Shown here: positions 13,601-27,000 of the stretch, piece after piece
Position numbering within the stretch: position 1 is the first letter of the stretch
Layout: each line of letters opens with the position of its first letter
Assembly: GCA_009823395.1 (NCBI GenBank)
Contig: CM020503.1
Location: 1,201,001 to 1,265,000, forward strand
Source: Thamnaconus septentrionalis
Taxonomy: Eukaryota > Chordata > Actinopteri > Tetraodontiformes > Monacanthidae
DNA length: 64,000 nt
Direction of reading: 5' to 3'
The notes under the pieces: model-generated
What the model was told of the DNA's origin: nothing
Databases searched by the model: none
Seen by the model: the letters and a program-made list of their open reading frames with translations, nothing else
Translations under genes and position numbers: made by a program

Positions 13601-16018
13601 TTGATGTGTGTTTATTCATGCTTTTTATCGCACCTCCTCCCTGGCCTCTGCCTCATGGTGTGTATAGATTAGTGTTGTTCAACCTTCTTGGAGCCACGGC
13701 ACATTTTTTACATTGAAAAAAATCCCATGGCACACTACGAACCTAAGATATATAATTATACTATTTAGCCTAATGACAATGTAGTCTCTTAATTTATTTA
13801 TACTCAGTGTGAAACCTGGGCCTGTTTGGATGCACACACAGCTGAGATCCTCGGTGGAATTGAGGAAAATAGGCTCACAGTCACTCAACAATCAAATGTT
13901 ATTATTTTCTTTCAAACCAATTAAGCGAAATTTGGATAATTTTTCACGGCACACCTGACATTATGTCATGGTACACTATGTGCCGCGACACTGTGATTGA
14001 AAAACCACTGGTATGGATGATGTACACAAAGTGCCGCTCTTACTTCATGCTGATTCAATCATTTGTCACGATGGATTCTGTAAATCATCCGTGTTTCTTA
14101 CGACGTCTCCTTCAATAGAAATCATCCCGTGACTTGTGTTCATTTTCAGCATCAGTGAAAACACGCAGTGCGTGCGCCTCCCCCAATGCGATGGAGAAAT
14201 CGCATTAACGATGCTCCGACACCGAAATCAGCTCTGCATTTTCACTCCAAGTGCAAAGCTACACATTAGACTTTTCACGCTTGTGATATTAACCACTTGT
14301 CAGGCCCGGTTAGCCTCTCAAGATCCAAACACACTAATGCTTTTCAAAGAACGCCGCTGGTGGCAGCCTCAACCCGGCGCTAACACAAACAAACCCGGTG
14401 TGTGTTGCTGAATGCCCTGCTGTTGAGACGGTGCCCCCCAGCTCTCAGCCGCTGTTGCCGGCTTGTGTGAGCTTGGAAACGCTGCGTGACGACCCTGCAG
14501 CAGAACCCTGCGTGGATTTTCCTCCAACAGCCTCTCTGAAGGCTCATGTGTAAGAGCGCCGTGCTGCAGCCCAGTGTGGACAAAAAGAGATAAGAGACTG
14601 TAATTACCTCCACAAAAACCAAAGGCTGCCTTCCAGTGAAAGGCTGGCTATAAAAAGCTTAAACACCCCTGGACAAAGCTTTTTTTTATTATTATTAAGG
14701 TTTTTGTTTTCAAATTCGTGACAAACCTGCGGTTGTTTTGCTTACGTGTTAAGCTTTGCGTCTGCGGCCTTTTCTTTCCAAACAAAGATTGCTGTTGCAT
14801 TTCAATTACCTCTGTGTGGTAAGACAGCGTCGCACAATGCTGTATTCTGGCTCAAATGTCAGTCTCAAGGATCAAATGCCATCAAATGGAGAATTAAAAT
14901 GAAACTAACGACAACAATACACGCATGAATGAGGTGTGAAAACATTGTCAGATAGCTTCAACATCACAACTGTCCTCAATATCATTCTTTCCATGATTTT
15001 TCCGAGCACAAAGTCAATATTGTTGCTGATTTATTTGCCGTCTGAATTGATCACTTTGCTTCTGCTAGCTAAATAGCGATATTACAGCCAGCCACCAGGG
15101 GGCATCTGTTGGCGCTCTGAATTCTAGTGGTGTGTAATTCGGCAAGATTTTTTTATGATCCATTACCAAATAAATACTCGGGAAATATCACCAATACCAA
15201 TATGACACTGATACTTTCAATGAAGGTGAATGTAGCATTTCATTGCTAAAGCTAAATGAATTTGCATGACTTTAAAGTGTTTTTGTGATTTAGTTTCCCC
15301 TTGTGGATTATTAATTAGTTAAAAGCCAGGAAAGAATTTTTTCCAAGCCTTTCACACCTTTAGAGCAGAAGTCTTCATAAAGTGCTGCTTGTTTTCCCTT
15401 CATTCAGTTTTTTAACGTTGCTTATGCTTAATGCAATATCTAGATACAAATTGAAAGAATCAATCCCATTACACTATCAATCAGTACCAATACCAACATT
15501 GATATCGATATTATCCATATTTGGATCAGTACGCCCACCACTACAGAATTCTGCCAATCCTCTTATTCTACCAAACAGAATAACTTGTTTGCTCTTAATG
15601 CTAACCTGCTAACAGTTAAACTCAGGACGTGAACAGCTAAAGTTGTTACTGGCAGGATATTAGCCAGGCTGTCTGCCTGCCTGCCCCATCCGGCGACTGG
15701 CTGGTTCAGTTGGTGGTCTCCCGTCACGTTGGCAGACGGAACAGTAGCATGGCGACATGTTAGCGGCGGCTCCACGTCTGCCAGTAATTACGCGACGCTC
15801 AATTAGCCAAAGTCAAAAGGGGCATTGTGGTTTGGAGATTGGCATCACCAGAGCGGACGGCCCGTCGTCAGTGTGGTGGGGAAGCGCAGCCAAACATGTG
15901 AAATGAGATAAAGTTCAGACTGGCAACATGGGAGACTGACTCGGCCTGGTGACCCCGTAAACAAACACGCACGCGCGCGTCCGTGCAAGCGCACCCACCC
16001 ACACACACGCACAGTCGT

Positions 16019-16052
<34 letters not shown>

Positions 16053-17321
16053 GCAGGATTTATTCTTTGATTTCATGTTAATATCACAGCATGCGGGTGA
16101 TAGATCAGTGTGATTGAAGTTTCTTCTTCTTTTCCTCCCCTTTAATGTAGACACGTCGAAGCTGCAGAACCCGAGCAGGAAGCAGTCGGTGTCCCGGAGC
16201 CTGAAGCATCTTTTCAATTCCTCCAACAAATTTGTGAAAACACTGAAAAGGTTGGAGAAGAAGGCCTTGAGTGAGCTGTGTCTGGCTCTATGTCTGTGTC
16301 TTCTGAGTCAGAAGCATCGTCTCACGTCTCCTGTCTGCAGGGGTGTCTACCTGGCTGCTGTCTTCTACCACAAGGACAGTTTGCTGGTCACGGCCGAGGA
16401 CCAGATCCCCATCGTGGAGGTGGACGACTCGTACAGCAGCTCCCTCATGCAGGACTTCCTGTGGTTCACCAAGGTGCCGCGCTTAAGATCCTGAAACAAA
16501 GAAGGAAAAATGTGCACTTTTGCACCAATTTTTTTTTTTTAATGTGTCTGTGCAGTTGTCCTGCATGTGGGAGGACGTGCGGTGGCTCAGGCAGAGCATG
16601 CAAGTGTCCATGTCTTCGTCCTCCACCCTGCAGGCCAGGCACAAGATGCTGACGGCCGCCAGCCAGCTGCAGGTCAGAAAGATAACGCTGCGGGTGCGTC
16701 GCTGCTTTGAAAAAAACTGCGGACAGGAAGTGACGTCGTCGCCCTCCCTCCCTCCACTCCCCCCTTCCCTACCGCAGAGCCTGCTGGGAACTCACAACCT
16801 GGGCCGCGTCCACTACGAGCCCATCAAGGACCGGCACGGCAACGTGCTGCTGGTGACCATCCGCGACCTGGAGAGTCAGCACTCGCTCTTCAGCGGCAAG
16901 TGGATGCAGGTGGCCAAGCTGCAGAGCCAGAGGAAGTCGCTGTCCACCCCCGAGGAGCCGTACGCCCTCGACATCCTCATCATCACCATACAGGTGAGGA
17001 AGGGGAGGAGGGGGTGTGGTCACCGGCTGTCCACTTCCACTCATCGGATTCTTTTCAGACTTGTTTTTGCATATGTATTGTCAAAGAGTCAATTTCTGCT
17101 CAGAATTGTCTTTACTTGACTTTAGTCAATACAAACCTATAGATAATAGAATCAAATGTCTTTAGTTGGCATTCACACATCTGGTACTTGGTTTGAAAAC
17201 AGAGAAACTCTATCTATCCTATTGACTGTCCTTAAATTTGCTGGATGAGTGTGTTGTTGTTTTCTTACATATATATACACAAACCGTCTCCTTGGCATTC
17301 TTTCCAGCCAAGTAATTTCTC

Positions 17322-17402
<81 letters not shown>

Positions 17403-17581
17403 ATCCCTCAGGACATCCTGGCCTACCAGCGCCGCAGCACCCACCGCCTGGCGGCGGGCCTCTACCTGGGCTACCTGAAGCTCAGCAGCTCCGTGGACCA
17501 GATCAAAGTGCTGGTGTCCCAGCGGACCCCCAACATGCTGTGCCACACTCGCATACGGGACAACGCCAATGTCTCCAGGTA

Positions 17582-17622
<41 letters not shown>

Positions 17623-19756
17623 ATTATTATCATTCTGCCGCCATTTCCAACCCAAACCCAACCACCTGAATTTGCTCAAAATCTCACCAACCATCAAGTT
17701 TGCTGAAGAATCACACATGAAGTCAACCCCAGGATGTTAAAATGTGCCCTCATGTTCCACAAAGGCACCTAAATATGGTCTTTATGGTCCAATAGAAATG
17801 TGACAGGGAGGTCAAACCAAAGCTTATTGGTCCAACTCATCAAGACCTTAAAATCACCAATTTACAGACCTTATTTAAATCCAATCTGGCCATAACTATT
17901 AGAACATGTGGGGCGATGTCCTTGATGTATTTGCTTACTTACTTACTTACTATTATATCTATTTTTTCATTCAATTTCAGTCATTTTTTTTCCTTCTTCC
18001 TGCTATCGTCATCATTGCTTCACGCACACGTACGCACACACACACACACGCACACACGCACATACACAAATGACTTGTGTGCACCCCCCAAACCACCATT
18101 CAGCGCCCATCACATCCTGTTCACCTTCACTGTATTTTTTGTTTTTTTTAGTGTGTCTCACTTTTTCTTTCATTTCTCCGTCAACTATCACAAAAAAAAC
18201 AACAATGGAGCACAATGTCCATTATTGGGGAAATATCTCCATCTGTTGGTCCGTGCTGTCATTGTCTGTGTTTCTAGTGCTGCCAGGTTGTGTCGGGCCA
18301 AAGGTTTCAGGTCCTGCTGCATTTAAATTCACAGTAATGTAGCACAAAAACAGAAAAGCTGCAGCAATGGCTTTGGTGTTTAAAGATGTTTGGCTGTATG
18401 TCGGTCCAGTGAGTGATTCGTTTGAATTTGAAATCATCAAATATTCTGTTGAAAATTGTAGAAATGACTTTGATGATGAATGAAGTCATTGAGTGAGGAA
18501 TGCTGTGTTTTGTTGTTTGTGTTTGTTTGGGGGCAGAACAACTACAACAACAACAACAATACCTTAGATTTACAGGTATTCTTCAACATTTTGGCAACAG
18601 ACTGATTGTCATAATCCCTGTAGTCATGTGACTTGGTCCATTCCTTTCCAGTTTCAATGCCTGTTGTTTTGAGATGAGGCGGGCAGTGACCTGAGCTGCT
18701 CATTGAACAAAGTGAAGGTGAAGGTTGCAGGTCTCCTTCTCTCAAAACCCAGCAAACACACAATCCAACAACTCCAACTCTCGTGGACAGGTTGTACCCT
18801 GAAGTAACCTTAGTTACTAACTTGGCTTTTGGCTCACATTAATAAACATTCTGGGTTTGTCAGGAAAAGTCATCATTGCTCCTCCACCAACCCAGTGGAC
18901 ACATGTGGAGCACTTGGACAGTGTTCTCCGCTCTGTCTGTGTGAGTCTCTGCTGAATCCTGTGGAATGAGAGCTGCTTGCACCTATCAGATGCTGTCGTT
19001 CAGTCCGCTGTGAGAACGCTAATCTGCCTGTATTACGTTACACACTCACCCACTCTGTGTGTGTTGTGCATTTCTGGCCCTTTGTGTTTGATCCCATCTG
19101 ATTGGCTGTCAGCTCTGGACAGGTAGAAGTTTTGTTTTTGGGGTTTTTGTTTTTTTTCCTTTGTGCATCCAGGAATTTCTGGATGCTTTGCAACTGGTGG
19201 AGATTGGAAAGTGTGAAGTGAAGTGAATAGCCAAACTCCCCCTGATATTTAGTATTCCAGAAAAATGTTCGGTATGTCCCAATAATTCATTGGGAGAGGG
19301 CGTGGCCTGAATCTCAAACCTTTTCCTTTGCAATGCGAACTTCCTCGCTGATACAGCAGGTCCGGCCTCGTAGTTCAGTCGCACTCTCACGTCGATAAAG
19401 TCCCGCGTCTCAACCGCTGTCCACGCTCGGGCAACAGTGCGCGCTTTGTGCGTGCAGCAGCGCTACCTGCTCCTCGTAAATGCCACCCGAAGGCTGAAGT
19501 CTTTCTGTGTGTGTGTTATTGTCTGTCTGAGCAAGCGGAGTTTGTCCCTCCCGACTGTGACAAAGCAGTTTGTTGTGTAAATGAGCCGTTTGTTGACTGG
19601 TTTGATTTGGCCTGAGGTGGCAGAGTTGAACACAGGGGGGACACTGTTTAACGCACACACTTTTTGGAGTAGTGTAGCAGCAGTAGCAGCAAAAAAAACA
19701 TCACCACTGTCTTTGTTCTGGACCAACATCTATTTTTTTGTTTCAATATTGCATAC

Positions 19757-19839
<83 letters not shown>

Positions 19840-20422
19840 ACAGGGAGGAGTGGGACTGGATCCAGACGCTGTCGGCAGCGAGCGAGAAGGAGCGCAGCAG
19901 GAAGGAGGGCCAGGAGGCGGAGCCCCAAGCAGAGAGCCACGCCCCTCTGCTCTACTATGAGCTGCAGACGGCCATCAAGTCTCTGCTGAAGCACATCAAC
20001 CTACCTCTGCACCAGGTCCAATACCAATTCAGTGTTGCAGTTAATGGGGCTGTAGGCGATTTGTGTTCTTTCACCTGGAGCGCCAGGGCACTGCTTGTGT
20101 TTTGCGAGCGGGGCAAAAGTGAATCTCCGCCTCCTGCTGACAAATAGCGAGAAGCAACTTCCACTTTGTTTTGGAAAAACAAGACGGCAGTGAGCGGAAG
20201 AAATGTTTCAGCGTTAGCGAGTCCCGCTCACTTACTCCACATTCACTCTTACACCGTCGCTCCACATACATTTTCCTTCGGCAGGGGGCGGGGCTCCGAA
20301 GCCTCTTCGCGTTGGTTTACGTGCAGTGCTCAGCTGCGCCCTCTAGTGGTGAAAGTCGCTTATGGCCCCGCTTATGGGCCCTTCAAATCAGGATCAGGAT
20401 TTTCAGTATCCAGTTTACTACT

Positions 20423-20480
<58 letters not shown>

Positions 20481-21084
20481 ATACAGTATATGTATATGTG
20501 TATGTGTGTGTAAATATATATATATATGTATATATATATGTGTGTGTATATATACACATATGTATATGCATATGTATACATATGCACATATACGTATATA
20601 TATGTATAGATAGATAGATAGACAAATATAGAAATACACAGATAGATAGATATCTCTATATATATATACATATATATGTTTTGGGGTTTTTCTGTATTCA
20701 CATGTGTATATATGTGTGTGTGTGTGTTTGCAGGCTCGTCACTTCCGGCTGTACAGTCAAGAGGTGGTGGAGCTCGGCCACGGCGTCTCATTCCTGCTGC
20801 TGCTGCCAGCGGCCGACAACGTTTGCTCCGCCCCCGGACAGTCCAACCCCTACACCCCTCTGTCAGGCTTCCTGCACCTCCCTCTGCAGATGTTTGAGCT
20901 CGGTAACAGCACACGCACGCTGGAAAATCGACTTTACTCAAAGATGATAGGATGGCGGGGAGGGAGGTGGAAGTGATGTAGTATGATTAAGGTCTGTCAA
21001 GAGTTTCCGATTGTTATTCCGATTTCCTGCTTCATCTCATGGGCTTGAAATATTGGGGCGGCTCGCTGAAGACAGACTGAACTG

Positions 21085-21123
<39 letters not shown>

Positions 21124-22921
21124 CTGCAGACTGCAGCACTAAATCAGTGTGCAGGCTCCAGCAGGACAGCCCTGCCACTGACCCCCAGACACACATAAAC
21201 ACACGCGCAAGAATGTGTCAATAACACCCATACACACTGCACAATGCCCTCTCTTTGTACGCACACACACACACACACACACTGACCGCCTTGCAGCTGC
21301 CACTCACTCGGTCCAACTGTCGGTCGGGATGTGAACGTAGGACCCGACGATCATCACTTGAAGTTCTCCAGAAGATTTTTTTCTTCTTCTTGGTGATGAT
21401 CACGATGGTTTCGGCCCGGAGCCGGGAGGTCCAGGGAAAGGTTCTGGAGGCCAGACGCTTCTAAAAACACAGCAGCCCAGTCGGCAGAAGCCTGGGTGGA
21501 AGCTGCTGATGCAGAACCAGAGTCCATAATGTCCAAAGTGCACTCGCCCACTAGTTGTGGAGCTCCATGGTGCTAGTGCAGGTTACCTCTAGCCTCTCTA
21601 TGGAGATCGGAGTCTGACCTCTGACCCCCGACATCAACAAGGCATCTTCCTCCACGCAGCCGCCGCCAGCTGGATGCTTTCTCTCTTTGGGGCGGCTCTC
21701 TGTAAACTCTAGAGATGCCTGTGATGTGGTGAAAGTGCCAGCGGACCAGCAGTTCTGCTGTCCACCTGCCTCCATGTGATGAGATGTTTAAGTTCACATG
21801 TGTACAAAAGTGGCCAGTAGGTGTGAAGTCCAGCTGCAGAATGTAGTCAACTCACTTTCCTCTTCTTCTCCTTCGTCTCTTCCCTTTTGTCTTCTTTTCC
21901 ATCTTGCCCTTTGCTTCTCAACTTTCTTCATTGTCTCTTTATCCTTCTCTCTATTGCCTTCTTCTTCCTCTTGTGTCTCCTTTGTCCTTCTCTCCATCAT
22001 CTTCATCATCCTACTTTTCCTCTCGATCCTCTTGCCGCTCTTCATCTCCTCTTTCTCCTCCTCCTCCTCCTCTTCCTCCTCCTCCTTCAGTCCACTTCTG
22101 CACCTACAAGGACAAATTCATCAGTCTCTACTGCCGCTTGTCCTCCGTGCTGGACCTGGACGCCCTCATTACCCAGCAGGCGCTGCGAGAGGCCATCACT
22201 GACAGCGAGGTGACCACGGCCAAGCAGCGGCACCAGCTCATCCTGGACTACATCCAGGTAAAACACCCACACACCGCCGAGCCCGAGGATTCCCGGAGGT
22301 ATCGGCTTGAGAAGACGGGCTCTGGTCTGACGCTGAGTCATCCATCCCAGGAACGTCCCCGGGGACTTTGCCAGAGAACAATTTGTCTGCTTAAGCAAAG
22401 TTCTCCTAAACAGAATGAGCTGCGAGCCGGCGGCACTCGGGATGAGTAACGCGAGTCCGACGCTCTCCCGTCCCCGACGTTGTTTAATCAATATTAAACA
22501 ACTTTTAATATCGTTAAATCAAAATGAAGCGACAGCAGCTCGGAGGAGGAGCAGCGAGCCGGTGATCCGTTTAAGATGTTTGCGGTAGTGATTGGGTTTA
22601 ACCTCAGGGAGCAACAGCTCATTTTTCTGTCCGTCTGTCCGTCGGCAATGTGGAAAGTCGACCCGTCTGGAGCCCGCCGCCGCCGCCACTGTTAATGGAG
22701 ACGACCGCAAAAACACACGGTCCTCGATATGTGGCCAAGTGTGTGCGTGTGTGTGTATGTGTGCGTGTATGTGTGTGTGACAGAGAGAGGGAGAGACTAC
22801 CCGTCTCAGCTTGTGCCTGAGATTTTAAAGCACGGAAAAAAGTCGGCCCGACCACAAATTGCTCAGCGAGAGAATTTCATGGGGAAAAAATAATACTAAT
22901 CAGAGCACGTGGAGGGTTCGA

Positions 22922-22995
<74 letters not shown>

Positions 22996-23962
22996 TGTGC
23001 ACGTTCGTCAGTTCAACACAGACATGATGTCTTTTTGTTGTAGGGCTGCAGGTATTGATTATTTTATCATCTTGCTCTATTTGGATTGGTCAGCTGATAT
23101 ATTTTAATATGAAATAACCCCTTATAAATGATTAAGCAACACTATTGCATACAGACACCATATTGCTACATTTATGTAAAAAATATATATAATAAAGTGT
23201 TTCCAAAACAAATAAATAATGTTAACATCTCAGGTAGTGACTAATGTAGATAGATGTCAGGTACTTTCCCAGCTGTCAACACGCAGCCTGCTTGCCTCAG
23301 TCCTGGAGCGTCCCAGCAGTCTGGGAGCTCCGATCAGCAGAAGATCAACAGTTAACTGCTTAATCAGCAGTTAATTAATGTGATTTAACCAAGTGAATTT
23401 ATTTCAACAGTGCAGTTAAGCACATCCTAGTACTTTACTGGGTACCAAGTACTGTACAAAAACACAGTTGAACTGAAACCACAAACACACAGCTACCAAT
23501 ACGTTACGAAGCAACAAATATATGCATTACAACAGGCTGGAAGTGGGAATATGTGTAAAACTGTCAGAACTTACTGACAGCAGACGAGCTCCGGACGACA
23601 CCGTTGCATTTTGTTCCTTTAATCCGCCTTCTAATCTGCCTGCCGGCGTTTCACATAAGAAATGAACGAGTCGGCGAGTTTGCGAGTGACGCATACAATT
23701 CTCAGCACTGTGACTCTTGACAATGTGTTGCTGCAGTTGCTGGCAGTGGTTTGAAATTTTAGAAATGAATGAATTAATGTCTAAATTTGAGATTTTCTTG
23801 CGAAGTGTTCTGCAGTCAATAGAAATGTTTTTAGGCAATGGAATGAAAGCTCTTTGCTTGGCATTCACACAGCATGGCGTTTAGTTCTTGGTTTGAAAGA
23901 AAGAAAGTGCATTTATCCCGTCGACTGTCTGTCAATCTGCAGGACGAGTGTGTTGTTGTTTT

Positions 23963-24003
<41 letters not shown>

Positions 24004-24041
24004 CTCTTCGGCATTCTTTCCAGCCGAGTCATTTCTCCGTG

Positions 24042-24088
<47 letters not shown>

Positions 24089-27000
24089 ACGTCTGGTATT
24101 GCTGTTTTCTGTCAGACAGTGGTTTAGTAGGCTTGGTTCCACTCCGCTCCTTAAACACTCACTGTGGTGCTGAGCTCAGCATGAATTGTACATCCACCAC
24201 TTTGAGGACTTCAGTAAGTTTGATAACCAAAGTAAAAAAAAACAAAACAAAGTTTTTGTACCCCAAAGTGTCCAAACTAACACCTGGTACCTTCATGACC
24301 AGACCGCGGTGCCTGGAGCTGAAGCTCTCCTCAGCCAATTTTAAATTGCCGATGGATGACCACGCGGATATATTCTTGAGATTTGCGTTTTTTTCTTCTC
24401 CGGCCCTCGCAGCAGCTGGACGAGATGCGTCGCGACCTTCGCTGGATCACCGACGCCCTGCAGTACGCTCGCTACAAGCAGCCGTGCGGGGGCGTGGCCA
24501 TCACCTGCCTGGTGGACGCTAGCGTCCCGGAGGAGAAGAACGACTCCACCTCCTCTGCCATGGACTACCTGCCCACGCCATCGCCGTCTCCGGAGAAGCA
24601 TCGCAGGAAAGCCATCAGCGGTGAGTCGCTGGACGCCGCGCTCATGTGGAGGTCGGTCGGTCGGGTAGGAGGAGGACGCTAGGACTTGGCCCAGAATTCT
24701 GTTGACTGGAACGATGGACGCTTCCATGTGATTCCATCCAAGAATTTGTTTGTTTGAGAGGGAATTTCACAGAAGCTCCAGTTTGCAATATCTAAAGAAG
24801 TATATGCATGCATACACACACACACACACACACACATATACTGTATATACATATACATATACATTTATATACATAGATAGAGCCTATACAATACTGTTCA
24901 AATATTTTGGCTCACTGACTCACTTCTGCCTTGAACTCCATTATAACCAGTTTGGTGAAACAAGTTGTGCTTCACAAGTATGGGAACATTTTAGCGTTTA
25001 ATGAAAACCGTTTCCAATGTCTAATTAAAAGTGATTCAGAGAACTCCAAGTATGGAGCTGTTTTGGTGCTCTGTTTAGTCTTATGGTTTAACACACACAA
25101 CTAAGTGTGGTTATAATACAAAGCTTTGTTTTCGAAGTGTTAACAGTTTTTAGCAATGTTAACACCCGTCATGATGGCTGCATATTGCAAACTTGATATT
25201 CATTCTCCAAAACCACATTCAATGAGACATTGAAGGCAACAATTGTCAAAGCCATCCCATAATGTGTTCATCACATCTTTATTATTTCATGAACTGGTTA
25301 TAATGGTGCTCAATGCAGAAATGAATCAGTGACCCAAACTGTTGAACAAACACATCGAGTGTGTTTCAAAAAAAATGTGTAAAATTTGATTCAGTTTGTT
25401 TTAAACTACACAACATCGCCACAGCAGTGAACGTCCGTCCGTCCCCCCCCCCATCCCTCAGACTCTCTGCTGGGTTCGGACGAGGACGCCTCCTCCGAGG
25501 TCTTCCTGCCCACGGACAGCGACTACGACTCCAGCGACACCCTGAGCCCCCGCGTGCTGGACCCGCTCTACTCGCCCCCCCAGGATCTTTCCCAGCAGGC
25601 CGTGCGCTCGCTAGGCGGCAGCGCCCCGGACGTGCTGCAGATCCACGAGCTCCGGTGAGTCTTTGGCCCAAACGAGTCCCCAAGTGTCCTGCCACCGTCT
25701 CGGCAGAGTGGAGACGACAGTGCTCACATGTATAAATATGGACGAGTGTGTAAAATTTGGCCTGATTAATGATTTTTTTATACTGGTAAAAGCTTTAATA
25801 TACTGCCCGTAAATACATTATTGCAAGGGTATAATCACAGTACAGTAGAAGTAATTTGGTTTTCCTACCCTTCGAACAGTTCTTATTTATATATGAGAAT
25901 ATACTGTAAGGTCCTTGCTCCCAGTTAGTTGCCATCTTGCACCACCATATTTCTAAGGAAGCCCGGTGTGGAAAATCCAGCCCGCCTGGCAGCCAGTTTC
26001 ATATTTAGGGTGAACGCTCGCGTCCTCAAATAAACCAACGAAGAAGAAGGTGGATCGGGTATCCAAGTTTGGGTGCACAAGCCACTGTAGTTCACTGGCA
26101 AGCTTGGGAGGGGGAGGGCGAGCAAAAGAGCGCTGCAATCTAAAATGTAACCACTTAATGTTGCTGTTTCTTCTTAAAATCTGGAAATATTACACGCTTA
26201 GCCTTTAACTTTATTGTTTTGTTTTTTTCATTTTTTTGTCATTTTTTTATTGTTATTAATATTGTTGCTACATTCACAAATTTAATTGATTTCCTCCCAT
26301 ATTGCTGCTGAATCTGTGATTTAGAAAAGCCGCCAATTGACTGGTGTTGGAAATTAGCACCTATGCTAAAAACTCTGAAGCATCTGATCTGTCCACCGCG
26401 ACAGTGTTCTCCTGTTTGTGACGTCCATGTCAAATCAAATGAAGCTAAACTCCACCGTGTCCTTGCCGCTCTCTCTCAGGTACAGCGTCTGCCCGCCCAA
26501 AGACCTCCTCCTGGCCCCCAGAGTCAAGGACGGCCCCCCCGCCACCACCGTGTCCTCCACCCTGCTGCCCCACTCCCCCTCCCTGTCCAAAGACTTCCCC
26601 TTCTCTCCCCTCCCACTCCCTCTCCCTCTCTCCCCCTCCCTCCCAAGGACTCCCCCCCTCTCTCCGTCGGTGCCCCTGTCCCCGAGGTTGCCCAGGGACC
26701 TGGCCCTGTCCCCGTCCCCGACGCTGTCCGACACCACCAGGAGCCTGGAGGGTCTCTCCCTGTCCAGGAGCCACCAGGAGGGCTTCGCCCCCCTCAGGGC
26801 CCTGGCCAACCCCCCCGCCAAGCGCAAGCTGCTGTCCAGGAGCCACCGGGGCCAGTACTTCAGCGGCCCCCAGCGCTGGCTCAGGGGCCAAAGCGGCGAG
26901 AGTCACATCGGTTCCTTGTCCGAGGGCGTCTACACCAAACAGCTGGACCTGGACCTGCACCGCCCCGCAGAGAGGGACCAACCCCAACCCATGCAAGGCC

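Larger units (their letters stand above)
11812..16150 (+). other. ankfn1: ankfn1 intron with two hAT-like MITEs
   Basis: About 4.3 kb. Supported content: short elements at 13670-14010 and 15125-15543 with near-perfect 8-bp duplications, and CA tracts at 13178-13198 and 16024-16050. No exon or RNA gene recognised elsewhere. Confidence 0.6.
17579..19843 (+). other. ankfn1: ankfn1 intron
   Basis: Beyond the CA tract at its start and the GT tract at its end (19759-19838), it holds a CA/CG patch (18021-18068) and otherwise unremarkable sequence. No exon, RNA gene or clear transposon recognised in about 2.2 kb. Confidence 0.55.
22258..24412 (+). other. ankfn1: ankfn1 intron with second copy of an intronic repeat
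   Basis: GT tract 22925-22994; repeat copy 23858-24043 (partner at 17166) with an internal CA tract (23967-23998); GT tract 24044-24085. The rest shows nothing recognised. Confidence 0.65.

Noticed and set aside
16251..16271. Donor gtgagc at 16271 for ankfn1 exon f
   Set aside because: It is a better consensus but leaves the exon in phase 1, which breaks the frame into GVYLAAVFY; the weak donor at 16251 restores the known family sequence.
16520..17119. Single 199-codon gene
   Set aside because: This is two ankfn1 exons plus a stop-free intron and read-through into the next intron; splice signals and family sequence define the exon ends.
20171..20941. Long frames through GT/TATG repeats on both strands
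   Set aside because: Dinucleotide repeats leave several frames open; the only real coding part here is the ankfn1 exon at 20734-20902.
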